Both the position numbers and the translations under genes were made by a program. Under the pieces are notes generated by a model. It was not told where the DNA came from and ran no database searches. It was given only the letters and a program-made list of their open reading frames with translations. Below, piece by piece: positions 34,471 through 45,158 of a DNA stretch of 64,000 nt; the stretch's first letter is position 1, and every line of letters begins with the position of its first letter. Source of the DNA: Hygrophila difformis (Eukaryota > Streptophyta > Magnoliopsida > Lamiales > Acanthaceae); the NCBI GenBank assembly GCA_030278955.1, contig JAOANR010000014.1:20214068-20278067 (forward strand), read 5' to 3'.

Positions 34471-35573
34471 TATATTCTAAAATTGATGCTGTGATTATGG
34501 GGAGCCTTAATATAGGGTTTATATATATTTGTTGGGTGGATTTGATTTGAAAGTTTAATTAGCTCCTGCTGAACGAATGCTTTGTATGTGCTGAATGAGT
34601 ATTTTGTTTGTGCTAAATGTCTATACAACAGATACATCATCAAATGTTCACCACATACCTCATTAACACTCAGTATGAACAATCGATCAGGTCAGCACGT
34701 CAGCATTTACTGAAATTTTCCAGTTCCGTGGGCTATCCAATCCCCTGTACCGTTCGGTTCACCAGTTCATAATTTTTTTAGTTCAATGGCAATGCAGACA
34801 GAGCAATGCCATCTCTCAACTTGTTGCCATCTCTCATTTAAGATTGAAAAGTGAATATAATCAATGGCAATGCAGACAGAGCAAGATAAATTATACATTC
34901 TGATTTTATATATGAAAATCCAAATCTAAAACTTTTGATATTTTGATTTGTCTATTTTACTGATGGAATTTTTATTTGTTGCATAGGTTTTATAGCTACA
35001 TACTTTCATTTCAACTCTACATGCAATAATGATGTCTATATCGTTTTTTGTGATGTGTTGAACTCTACTATTATAAAGCCTAAAATGTAAGTATTACAAA
35101 GATGATTTTAGTGGCATATCACAAAAACTTCCCCTCCCCCATAGCAGCACAGGCAACTACACACAATCTCAACCCATGAATTTCACCGGATGCTGCTATG
35201 GTGCAGCCGCCTGCATTGTGCAGGCAATGGGAAGAATCCTTCTTTTTGTGATGTTATGAAGTTTTGTGATGTGTAAGATAATTTTTATGACGTCAGGAGA
35301 TTTGTGATGTTTAAAAAATTTATGATGGATATAATTATTTTTGTGATGTCAAAAAAATTTGTGATTTCTTAAACCGCACAAACATCACAATAAAGGAATT
35401 GGACAACACATCTTCAAAACTGCAGGTGCAGTTGAAAATTCAGTCTGTACGGGAACTCTACTGGGATTTCACCTATCCAATCACTAGAATGGCAAAGATT
35501 ACATTTTTTTTAAACATCGGCACCACGATAAAAGAAAAGCCAATCATTACTACAAAAGTTTGAGATTGCAATA
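34471..35573. other. Intergenic sequence with short repeats
   Basis: No gene seen. 34560-34620 has three GCTGAATGAGTATTTTG-like units. 35235-35365 has about six TTTGTGATGT units spaced near 20 bp. From about 35480 the sequence matches 59925-60065, the downstream part of the duplicated UGT unit. Confidence 0.6.
35569..35573. repeat. TSD CAATA, left copy (copia)
   Basis: Repeated exactly at 40803-40807. The empty site is kept in the duplicated copy (ATTGCAATACAA, about 60035). Confidence 0.9.
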
Positions 35574-36062
35574 TGTAAAGTGGTCCACCCAAATTTATTA
35601 ATGGTAGGTATGGTTGGTGAGATGGTGGCTGAGTTTTATTGACAAAATTGGCTAAACGTGTTTGTACTATGCAAATACCGTCTCATTCTGTTCATTTCTC
35701 CGCTGACATTGGGGCTATCCTCTGGCTATAAATACAGGGCCTTCTCATTTTGCAATTTGAACATCCCAGCAAAGATAAATGCAAAGCAGCTTGTCTGCCT
35801 TTGAAAGTTCCTTCCAGTGTAGTTTATATTTTAGCCTTTGTGAGTCTTTCTCGTCGAGAGGGTTTTGCGGTATAGGATTATTTTCTATAGCCTTTTGTAA
35901 TATTATTTCTCCCTCATAGTGAAATAATAATTCGGTGGGGCCCAAGGACGTAGGCATATTTGTGCCGAATCTCGTTAAATCTTGGTGTTCTCTTTATTGT
36001 TTAATTAATAGCTCTATTATTCGGGTATAATTTTGGTGGAAACTAACCCGATTTCCACAACA
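35574..36062 (+). repeat. 5' LTR of the copia element
   Basis: TGTAAAGTGGTCC ... TTTCCACAACA. TATA box TATAAATA at 35727-35734. It differs from the 3' LTR at about ten positions by eye. Confidence 0.93.
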
Positions 36063-36064
36063 AT

Positions 36065-36076
36065 TGGTATCAGAGC
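36065..36076 (+). promoter_or_regulatory. Primer-binding site, initiator tRNA-Met
   Basis: TGGTATCAGAGC lies two bases after the LTR end, the standard copia primer site. Confidence 0.93.
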
Positions 36077-36186
36077 CTTGGTTGCATAGTATGCTCTGTG
36101 GTCGCGGCTAAGCTGATCTTCCACATCAGAAAAGCATCTCGGTTGAGCTACCGTTTGTGAGCTATTAATTAAACTTTGAAGCAGAA

Positions 36187-39100
36187 ATGGCGGATAGGTT
36201 CGGTGAAACGTCAACTTCAGATTCGAAGCCGTTGGTGACATCGTCATCACGGACGATGGTTTCAAATGCCAAATTTGACGTCGAAAAATTCGACGGTACC
36301 AATAATTTTGGTATGTGGCAGTGCGAGGTGTTGGACATCTTGTACCAGCAGGAGATGGATGGGGCACTTGAAGAAACCAGACCAGATGGTGTTGATGATA
36401 AAGACTGGACAAGGATCAACTGTCTTGCGTGTGGTACAATTCGGCTATGTCTCTCAAAGGAGCAAAAGTATCCGCTTATGAGAGAGACGATGGCGCACAG
36501 ACTGTGGAAAGAGCTGGAGGATAAATTCATGAAAAAGAGCACGGAGAACAAGCTCTACATGAAGACGAAGCTGTATTGATTCCAGTATTTGCCCGGTACC
36601 ACGATGAATGAACACATAACAAGATTCGATTCTTTGGTCACCGATTTATTGAATCTCGACGAGAAGATAGATGACGTTGACAAGGCGTTGATACTGTTAG
36701 CTTCGCTCCCCGATGAATACGAGCATATAATTGTTAGTATGCTGACTGGAAAGGAAACAATTTCCTTTAAAGAAGTTACCACTGCCTTATATTCTAACGA
36801 GATCAGAAAGAAGGATAAGTTAGAACAAAGGAGTTCGACTGGTGAAGCTCATTCCGCTCAGGGCCGTAGCCACAAGTACAAACCGGACAGAAGAGGCAGA
36901 TCCAAGTCACGAGGCAGAGTGTCGAAAGACGAATGTATCTTTTGTCACGAGAAAGGACATTAGAAGAAAGAATGTCCTAAGCTGCAAAAGAAAAAGGGGA
37001 AAGCAGTAGCAGAGGCTTGTGTTGCTGATAGTGATGAGACAGAGTATTCTTTAGCTTGTGTCTCATCGGTAACGACGTGCACTGACAACTGGTTGCTAGA
37101 CTCAGGATGCTCATTCCACATGTGTTCCAGGAAGGAGTGGTTTGTCAACCTTGAAAGTGTTGACGGTGGAGTTGTCTACCTAGCCAACAACGGATATTGC
37201 CAGATAGCTGGAGTTGGCTCAGTATATCTGAAGAACCACGATGGAACAACCAAGGTGCTGACAGAAGTTTGGTACATACCGAAAATTTGCCAAGAACCTC
37301 ATATCAGTAGGAGCCTTGGAAGCTAACGGCCAGTCCATCAGCATTCAGAATGAGATTATGAAAGTGATCTCGGGAGAACTTGTCGTCATGAAAGGTATAA
37401 GAAAAAATAACTTATACCACTTCCAGGGCAATACAGTAATTGGCATTGCAGCAGCAGTATCATAAGCAGACAAGGAAGAGAAGATGACTAAGCTATGGCA
37501 TACGAGGCTTGGGAATGCTGGGGAAAAATCCTTGCAGACTCTCGCAAAGCAAGGATTATTAAAGGGTGCAAAGACTTGCAAACTTGAATTTTGCGAGCAG
37601 TGTGTTCTGGAAAAGCAAACGCGGGTGAAGTTCGGAACAACAATCCATAACACTAAAGGCATTATGGATTACATTCACTCATATGTGTGGGGACCTGCCA
37701 AGACGGCTTCTTTGGAATGAAACCATTATTTTGTAACGTTTTTTGATGACTTTTCCCGGAGAGTATGGGTGTATCCCATGCGAACAAAAAATGAAGCATT
37801 CGGGAAATTCCTCGCTTGGAAGATAATGATGGAGAACCAGACCGGGAGGAAGATTAAAGTGCTTCGATCTGATAACGGCACAGAATATCGAAATGACCCT
37901 TTTTTCGATTTGTGCAATAAGGAAGGTATTTCCCGACATTTCACTATGCGGGACACGCCACAACAGAATGGGGTGGCTGAACGGATGAACCAAACCTTGT
38001 TGGAGAAAGTTCGGTGTATGTTGTCCAATGCTAATTTGGGCAAGCAGTTCTGGGCTGAAGCGGTGACATATGCGAGCCATCTAATCAATCGACTACCATC
38101 AACTTCACTTAAAGGCAAGACACCTTTGGAGGCATGGTTTGGCAAACCTGCAAATGATTATGATTCTTTACGTGTGTTCGGTTCCGCTGCTTATTATCAC
38201 GTGAAAGAATCAAAGCTGGATCCGAGGGCAAGAAAAGCTGTTTTCGTGGGGATATCTTATGGAGTAAAAGGATATCGCCTATGGTGCCCGGAGATGAAAA
38301 AGGTGATCTTTAACAGAGATGTTACCTTCAACGAATCGATAATATTGAATATGGTAGCCAAGCAGCAGCCGGATAGTACTCCCCAGCAGGTGGAGCATTA
38401 TCCTCAACAAGTGGAGTTTCAGACATCTACAACCAGAGAGGTAGATGGTCAACCAATAGAAGACGATGGTCCAAGTACCGAAGAAGAGCCCAGAGAAAGT
38501 GAGGTTTTAACTCAAGAACCTCAGGAGCAACAAGACTTATCAATTGCAATTAGGAGGCCAAGAAGAGAAACTCGGAGACCCGCTCGATTCGAAAACATGT
38601 TGGCCTATGCACTTCCTGTTATTGAAGAAGGTATACCACAAACTTTTCTTGATGCAAAAATTAGTCCGGAAAAAGAAAAGTGGAAGAAAGCTATGGACGA
38701 GGAAATGCATTCCCTTGAAGCAAATCACACGTGGAAGCTAGCTAAACTCCTAGAGGGAAAGAAGGCAATTGGTTGCAAGTGGGTCTATGCTCAGAAAGAA
38801 GGATTTCCAGAAAAGAATGACGTTCGCTACAAGGCAAGATTGGTAGCTAAAGGCTATGCTCAAAAGGAGGGAATTGACTACAATGAGGTATTTTCCCCTG
38901 TTGTGAAACATTCCTCTATTCGTATTTTGTTGGCCTTGGTAGCGCAGCTTGATTTGGAACTAGTTCAAATGGATGTAAAGACGACATTCTTACATGGTGA
39001 TTTGGAGGAGGAAATCTACATGACCCAACCAGAAGGATTTGAAGTTGCTGGAAAAGAAGATTGGGTTTGCAGGTTGAACAAATCGCTTTATGGATTGAAA

Positions 39101-40219
39101 CAATCACCAAGATAATGGTATAAGCGATTTGATCAATTTATGATTGGCCAGAAGTACAACAGGAGCAGTTTTGATCATTGCGTATATTTCCGTAAGCTAA
39201 ATGATGGATCCTTCACTTATCTTCTTCTATATGTAGATGGCATGTTAATTGCTTCGAAACATAGAGAAGAGATAAACAGGTTGAAGTCCCAACTCAGGAA
39301 GGAGTTTGAAATGAAGGATCTTGGTGAAGCAAAGAAAATTCTCGGTATGGAAATAACGAGAGACAGGAAGAGGGGCACTCTGAGTTTGACTCAGAAGCAA
39401 TATCTGAAGAAAATATTGCAGCGGTTTGGCATGACGAACAAAACCAAACCTGTAAGTACACCGTTTGCTCCTCATTTCAAACTTAGTGCTTCACAATGCC
39501 CGAAGACGAAAGAGGAATGAGAATACATGTCAAAGGTTCCTTATTCAAATACGGTGGGTAGCTTGATGTATGCAATGGTGTGTACAAGGCCTGACATTTC
39601 ACATGCAGTTGGAGTAGTGAGCAGGTACATGCATGATCCCGGTAATGATTATTGGCAAGCTGTGAAATGGATTCTAAGGTATATCTTGAAAACCTTAGAT
39701 ATTGGGTTGATATTTGAGAAGACTAATGTTACCGGTCAACATATAGTTGGGTACTGTGACTCAGATTATGCAGGAGATCTGGATAAACGTCGATCAACTA
39801 CTGGATACGTATTTACTCTTGCAAACGCACCAGTTAGTTGGAAGTCTACCTTACAGTCAACCGTTGCTTTGTCAACAATGGAGGCAGAATACATGGCCAT
39901 TACAGAAGCTGTTAAGGAAGCCATTTGGTTACAGGGATTGTTGAATGACTTAGGAGTTGGTCAGAAACACATAAACGGTGTTTTGTGACAGTCAAAGTGC
40001 CATTCATCTAGCAAAGAACCAGGTGTACCATGCTAGAACCAAGCACATCGACGTACGGTACCATTTGTGCGGGAAATAATTGAAGAAGGTGGAGTCAAGG
40101 TACAGAAGATGAAGACCACCGAGAATCCTGCAGACATGTTGACGAAGGCTGTAACAAGTATTAAGTTCGAACATTGTTTGAACTTGATAAATGTCTCAAG
40201 AGTTTGTAGTTGGCGCTGA
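36187..40219 (+). pseudogene. Copia gag-pol polyprotein, disrupted
   Basis: Gag starts at ATG 36187 (KFDGTNNFGMWQCEV). The CCHC knuckle CIFCHEKGH is at about 36938, the protease site LLDSGCSFHMC at 37090, and the pre-integrase HTRLGNAGEKSL block at 37500. Integrase has FFDDFSRRVWVY at 37742, DNGTEY at 37870 and GVAERMNQ at 37972. RT begins at about 38760, and RNase H ends in ALSTMEAEYMA at about 39880. In-frame stops are at 36577-36579, 36961-36963, 37463-37465, 37718-37720, 39113-39115 and 39518-39520. Frameshifts lie near 37280 and 39985. The RT catalytic box reads YVDG (39230-39241) where active copia RTs have YVDD. No full protein can be made. Confidence 0.95.
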
Positions 40220-40312
40220 AAAGCGCATTTGAAGGTCCTGCCGAATTACATGACAAGAGAATATTGAAGGAGATACTGTGATTGGAATTTGGGACATACC
40301 AAGGTGGAGATT

Positions 40313-40802
40313 TGTAAAGTGGTCCACCCAAATTTATTAATGGTAGGTATGGTTGGTGAGATGGTGGCTGAGTTTTATTGACAAAATTGGCTAAACGTGT
40401 TTGTACTGTGCAAATACCGTCTCATTGTGTTCATTTCTCCGCTGACATTGGGGCTATCCTCTGGCTATAAATACAGGGTCTTCTCATTTTGCAATTTGAA
40501 CATCCCAGCAAAGATAAATGCAAAGCAGCTTGTCTGCCTTTGAAAGTTCCTTCCAGTGTAGTTTATATTTTAGCTTTTGTGAGTCTTTCTCGTCGAGAGG
40601 GTTTTGCGGTATAGGATTATTTCCTATAGCCTTTTGTAATATTGTTTCCCCCTCATAGTGAAATAATAATTCGGTGGGGTCCGGAGGACGTAGGCATATT
40701 TGTGCCGAACCTCAGTAAATCTTGGTATTCTCTTTATTGTTTAATTAATAGCTCTATTATTCGGGTATAATTTTGGTGGAAACTAACCCGGTTTCCACAA
40801 CA
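40313..40802 (+). repeat. 3' LTR of the copia element
   Basis: Matches the 5' LTR. TATAAATA at 40466-40473. Preceded by a purine-rich AAGGTGGAGATT (polypurine tract, about 40301-40312). Confidence 0.93.
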
Positions 40803-40955
40803 CAATACAATTCAGAAACTCTGGATATTGCAATTCAGAGCATTAAAAATTTACTTTTTGCTTTTAGGCGTTGCAAAATTAAAAAATTTTAATTCCTTTT
40901 GCAACAGTTTATGAGTGTTACTATATAAATTTCGCCCTTGTAGTGAATACATTTG

Positions 40956-43270
40956 TCACTTTGCCCTTGCTGTCAACGACGCGATGAACTCCACAAGGCG
41001 CCCAAGTGACTCACACGAAGCTCCCACGCTAATCGAATGCTCCAACTCATGTTTCAAGCATAACGCTCTTTCTCTCATTTTTCGCCCTTCTTTGCTCCCC
41101 ATTATTGTCCTAATCGTTCGTTCATACTCATTCTCCTTCGAGCTTTCTAGCTCCAAACCATTTCTCCACACATGCGTCACATACCTTGCATTCACCGCTT
41201 GATCCGAAAAACAAGGCCTACATATCAAGGGAACCCCTTCACACACCCCCTCCAACGTCGAATTCCATCCACAATGCGTGAGGAACGCTCCCACAGCAGA
41301 GTGCGCCAAAACCTTCTTTTGAGGAGCCCACTTCACTACACATCCTCGTTCCCGCGTGATCTCCTTGAAATCCTTCGGCAAGCATTTGATCGGATCGGAC
41401 CCCTGAAGCAACGAGGGGCGCATAGCCCACAAGAACGGACGTTGGCTTTTGGCAATCCCCCAAGCCATCTGAACCAGCTCTTCTTCACTTACGACCGCCA
41501 AACTGCCAAAGCTTATGAACACAACGGAATTGGGAGATTGTTTGTCGAGCCATGATAGACAAGTGCTGTCCTCTTCGAACAAGTTTGTCTGCGATGGTTG
41601 AGCCATTTTGTGGAGAGGGCCGATGGGGAAAAAGGGAACCGAACTCTCCTGGTGGAGCTGGCGTAAAGGCCACGGTTCGAGTGATTCGGCAGTGTTCCAA
41701 ATAACTGCTGAACTTGACCTTATGTCCATGTAATCGTGCATAAAATCCAATAAAGGGTCTGGGAGTTTTCCAAGTGATGAGAAAGGCAAATCCTTGAATC
41801 TTAGAGGATGCAGATCGGGAATTGGAGCCTCCATTTTAGACTCTGTCCACAAACAGACATCATTAATTTCCACAAGAAAAGAAATGTTGATAACAGACGT
41901 TTCTCTTTGTAAGGTCCTTACATATGGTGCAACTTGCTAAAAACATTATAAAAATGATCAAATTTTGAAGAATTAAATACATAATTCTACTCCAATAATT
42001 GGCATTATTTTGATACCAAATATGTGGATAAATTCTAGTATATGAATTTGAGTGGTCTACAACTACAAGTCAGAATTACTACACTACTACTATATTATTA
42101 CTATATGAGCAATAATTCAGCACTTATATTTATATTATATATTCCCTCTGTTTTTTTAAAGGTTATGGTTGCATAGTAATTACTATTTATTGAGTAGTTT
42201 TAATTCAACTTTTTAACACAATTATGTAAGATAAAATATAGTCAAGTGAGATCTTGTTGGATTCGTCTAATCGCATAGATTTAGAATATCAATTTTTTTT
42301 TTTTATAATTTTTACTTTTATACAATTTGAGATATTAAACATTAAAAATATGTATTGGATTGCGTGAAAACATTAAGTGTGACCTTTAGAAAAAACGGAG
42401 TGAGTACTTCATATAATAATACAATATGGCATAAATTAAATAAAAGTAATTTTAAAAGACATTTAAGCTTCAATCTAGGGCTCAAACATTGGTGAATCTT
42501 GAGATTGTATTTGTGGGTTTGAATCTAGTGGCCTTTATTCATTCCCCTTGTTATGATCAATATCAATTCTTTAAGCTGCCTTGATGAGCCTCGTCTAATT
42601 TAAAAACACTTTTAAGCTAATAATAAATGGTGATTAAAGACATGTGTAGAGTATGTTTTAGAGTTCAAGTTGGATTATAATTTCTTGAATCCCACCGAAT
42701 ACTTTGAATTCATCAAAGCCAACAGGTCACAAACAAACATCTAAACAAATTTAAGCCCAATGTTTGATGCTTACCAGGTACGGGAATCAGCTTCTTTTCC
42801 AGGAGTTGGAAAAAAACCTTATACGAGTGCATATAGGCGGCGGAGGTTGTCCTAAGCACGACGGTGGGCACCCTCAGCCTACTCGCCACAACATCCACAA
42901 ACTTCATTATCGCATCATAGACGACGACACACGCCGCCACATCTCCACAACCCTCCTCCTGCTGCCGCAGCATCTTCGCCACGTGTTCCTCAAAGGGGGC
43001 CTCGCAGTGGGCATTCATGGTGGATATGAAGTTGAGAATGTTTTTGAAGGAAGTGTCGAAACCCTCATACAATCCATCGGGCAAAGGCACGAAGGTCAGC
43101 TTGGGGTGGTGTGAAGGATCCGGGGAGTTGAATTGGGGGTGGGCGACTGTAATGGAAAACCCATTGGAATCGAGGATTGAGGCCAGCTGAAGCATCGGAG
43201 TTATGTGGCCCTGGGAAGGGTATGGCACTAACACCACGCGTTTTCTTGGCGGCTCATCAGTTCTTGCCAT
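40956..43270 (-). CDS. UDP-glycosyltransferase, UGT76-like, copy 1
   Basis: Two exons on the minus strand: 42775-43270 (165 codons plus one base, donor G|GTAAGC) and 40956-41842 (acceptor GGACAG|AG), 460 aa, no disruptions. Family 1 UGTs transfer glucose from UDP-glucose to small molecules in the cytosol. The catalytic His lies in SQGHITPML (residue 22), and the partner Asp in VVVYDAIMKF (about residue 117). The 44-residue PSPG sugar-donor box runs from WAPQ (337) to SDQ (380). Its HCGWNSTLEG core is intact, and its last Gln is the residue associated with UDP-glucose. One intron at this place and the opening KRVVLVPYPSQGHI fit UGT76-type enzymes; the acceptor is unknown. The gene is paired with 60199-62173. 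The intron holds a Stowaway MITE that the other copy lacks. Confidence 0.93.
42142..42404. mobile_element. Stowaway-like MITE in UGT copy 1 intron
   Basis: TTCCCTCTGTTTTTTT ... AAAAAACGGAGTGAG termini with TA at 42140-42141 and 42405-42406. The matching intron of UGT copy 2 has no insertion here. Confidence 0.88.
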
Positions 43271-43842
43271 TTTTGTTCTTGTTTGATGAAGATTGTGGGT
43301 TTGGGTTGCCTTTAATTAAAGGGGGCATGGACCGTTGAACCTAGGATTTTCCCAAATACATATGGATTATTTGATGAAAACAATTGAGTGTAGAGGGAGT
43401 TAGCAACGACTGCAAATGCCGCCGGGAAAGGGAATAATAATTGAGGCAGGGAAATTGGAACTTTGTGGGATTCTTTAGACCACACGTTTTTGTTTTAAGA
43501 ATTTAAATTTGACTATAACTTTTTCTTATATAGTTGCGATAACATAATGTTGAAATTGATCAACGAACAGTATAAAAAATCAAAATAGGACAGTTTTAGT
43601 AGGACAGAGGGAGTAATATTTATTAAATAAAATAATTAAAATTTTATTATAAATATTTAGTATATACTTTAAATATTTAGTATAAATTTTAGTGTAAATT
43701 TTATTTATAAATTTTAAATAATAATAATTTTATAATAAAAAATATTTTAATGAATAGTAAAACATAATAAAATTTTTAAAATTTTTATAACAAAAATATT
43801 TTTTTCTTATTTGTATTGCATTCATCATATTCTTGTTCTTAT
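43271..43842. other. UGT copy 1 upstream region
   Basis: Similar to the region upstream of UGT copy 2 until about 43480 (shared GCAACGAC and GGGAATAATAAT). 43490-43613 ends in GGACAGAGGGAG followed by TA and looks like a one-ended Stowaway remnant. The rest is AT-rich. The LINE target duplication is at 43827-43842. Confidence 0.65.
43827..43842. repeat. 16-bp LINE target duplication, left copy
   Basis: ATATTCTTGTTCTTAT is repeated exactly at 58193-58208. This defines the LINE at 43843-58192 together with everything nested inside it. Confidence 0.92.
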
Positions 43843-44029
43843 TTTTTTTTTTTCGATGAAAAAGGGGGCCGAAGCCTTATATCATTCAAAAGATTGATAC
43901 AAAAGGTACAAGCCCATCGAGTCAAACATCAAAGCATCCCAAACATGATCGGGGGACGAGTGAAATGATGAATGCCAAAATGAATATGGTTATCTCGTAA
44001 CAAGATGTCGCACATCGTGTTGGTGCAAA

Positions 44030-44474
44030 TTAGATGCGGATATGTGCTGGCACACTAGAGGCTCTTGAAGATGGTAGCCCATCGGGTGGATCACCAGTAT
44101 CCATAGGGTCTACAGAAGAGTCAGGATCATGTGAGGTGCAACCAGGCACTTCTGGGGGTCGGCCACCAAGGCTATTGGGGGGGATGGTCGATTTCTTGAT
44201 ACTGAGTGAAGAAGGATCCTCAAAGGAGACGACTGTGTGGTGATCAGCCTTTAGGGAGGTGTGGGACAAGTAAGCTCTTTCACCAGATGGTTGAATCCAG
44301 AAGCTTGTAGAGGTAGAAGGGTGGCGATTAGAAGCTGTAGGCTGCTTAGATGAGGAGGTCTTCTCAGTGGGTTTTCTTCTTTGGCCTGAAGGAATTGATG
44401 GGGATGCATTATTCTTTTGGAATCCAGGAGGAGGTCTCTGGTACAAGGGATGCTGCTCAACCTGATCAACTTGG
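44030..44474 (-). pseudogene. LINE ORF1, C-terminal part (split by gypsy)
   Basis: A Ser/Pro/Thr-rich tail (start YQRPPPGFQKNN, end SSVPAHIRI) that continues the frame from 56322 and above once the gypsy element is removed. It stops at 44030, about 190 bp before the poly(A). It has no domain beyond low complexity, as is common for plant LINE ORF1 tails. Confidence 0.75.
44470..44474. repeat. TSD CTTGG, left copy (Tat gypsy)
   Basis: Repeated exactly at 56322-56326. Confidence 0.92.
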
Positions 44475-45134
44475 TGTTGGGGCCATATGGATTAATGGGC
44501 CGCGAAAGAGCTATTGGGCCATAAGACATGGGCCAGAAGAAAGAGGAAGTCCAAAAAGAAGATGGGCTCAAGATTAGTAAGGCCGAAAGTACATAGTAAA
44601 CCAAAGGGAGGGAATCGAGGCTGATGAAGATTTCGGCCGAAATGAGAAGAAGCAGCCGAAACCAAAACAACCGAATTGAAGAAAGAAAGAATTCGGCTCA
44701 GAGGAGTTAGCCGGAGAGCGGTTATTCCAGCTCCGGCTATAAATAGGGGTCGACACACTCAAAATCAGAGAGATCAATCCAACCCCCAAATTCCTTTTAT
44801 CAATTTTAATTCCTTGTTATCTTTACTGCTTTCTTTACAGCTTTCCTTTACAGCTTTCCTTAGAATCTAGCCTAGTTTGTAGCGGTTACCATTTCCAAAT
44901 CCACCGTTGCTCCTTAGCAGCTGGTAGTTTGGTTCCCTGTTTTTGGTGAATTCCGCCGTTGTTTCTTAACAACAGGCAGATTCTCCATTGTATCTTGTTA
45001 TTGTTGATCAATTCAAAGAAGATTCAGTCAATTGTGGGCGCATTATTGTTAATCCGAACCCGTAATCGGTTTGATCCTTTTCCGGTAGCCTCCCTTGAGG
45101 AGAAAAAGGTCCTTGGCTACACCAGAGCCAAACA
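44475..45134 (+). repeat. 5' LTR of the Tat gypsy element
   Basis: TGTTGGGGCCATATGG ... AGAGCCAAACA. It carries the TATA box, a GCTTTC array (44826-44862) and paired phrases with CCGTTG. Confidence 0.95.
44738..44745 (+). promoter_or_regulatory. TATA box of the Tat LTR
   Basis: TATAAATA within CCGGCTATAAATAGGGG. It is repeated at 55925-55932 and 63760-63767 in the other two LTR copies. Confidence 0.75.
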
Positions 45135-45135
45135 G

Positions 45136-45153
45136 TGGCACGCCCAGTGGGAC
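45136..45153 (+). promoter_or_regulatory. Primer-binding site of the Tat element
   Basis: TGGCACGCCCAGTGGGAC starts one base after the LTR end. It has the TGG start expected for pairing with a tRNA 3' CCA. I did not assign the tRNA. Confidence 0.65.
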
Positions 45154-45158
45154 GCAAA

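Larger units (their letters stand above)
35574..40802 (+). mobile_element. Ty1/copia retrotransposon, full length but decayed
   Basis: LTRs of 489 and 490 bp (35574-36062, 40313-40802), a 5-bp TSD (CAATA), an initiator-tRNA-Met primer site and a gag-pol region in copia order (integrase before RT). The coding region has nonsense codons and frameshifts. It inserted downstream of the first UGT after the UGT duplication, since the second copy has the empty site. Sequence features look Tork/Tnt1-like, but the lineage is not proven. Confidence 0.95.
43843..44474 (-). mobile_element. ORF1-only LINE, 3' part with poly(A)
   Basis: A T-run at 43843-43854 (poly(A) on the minus strand) is followed by the usual plant L1 3' end TTCGATGAAAAAGGGGGCC. 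Above it is the end of ORF1 (stop at 44030). No RT or endonuclease sequence lies between ORF1 and the tail. Confidence 0.85.
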
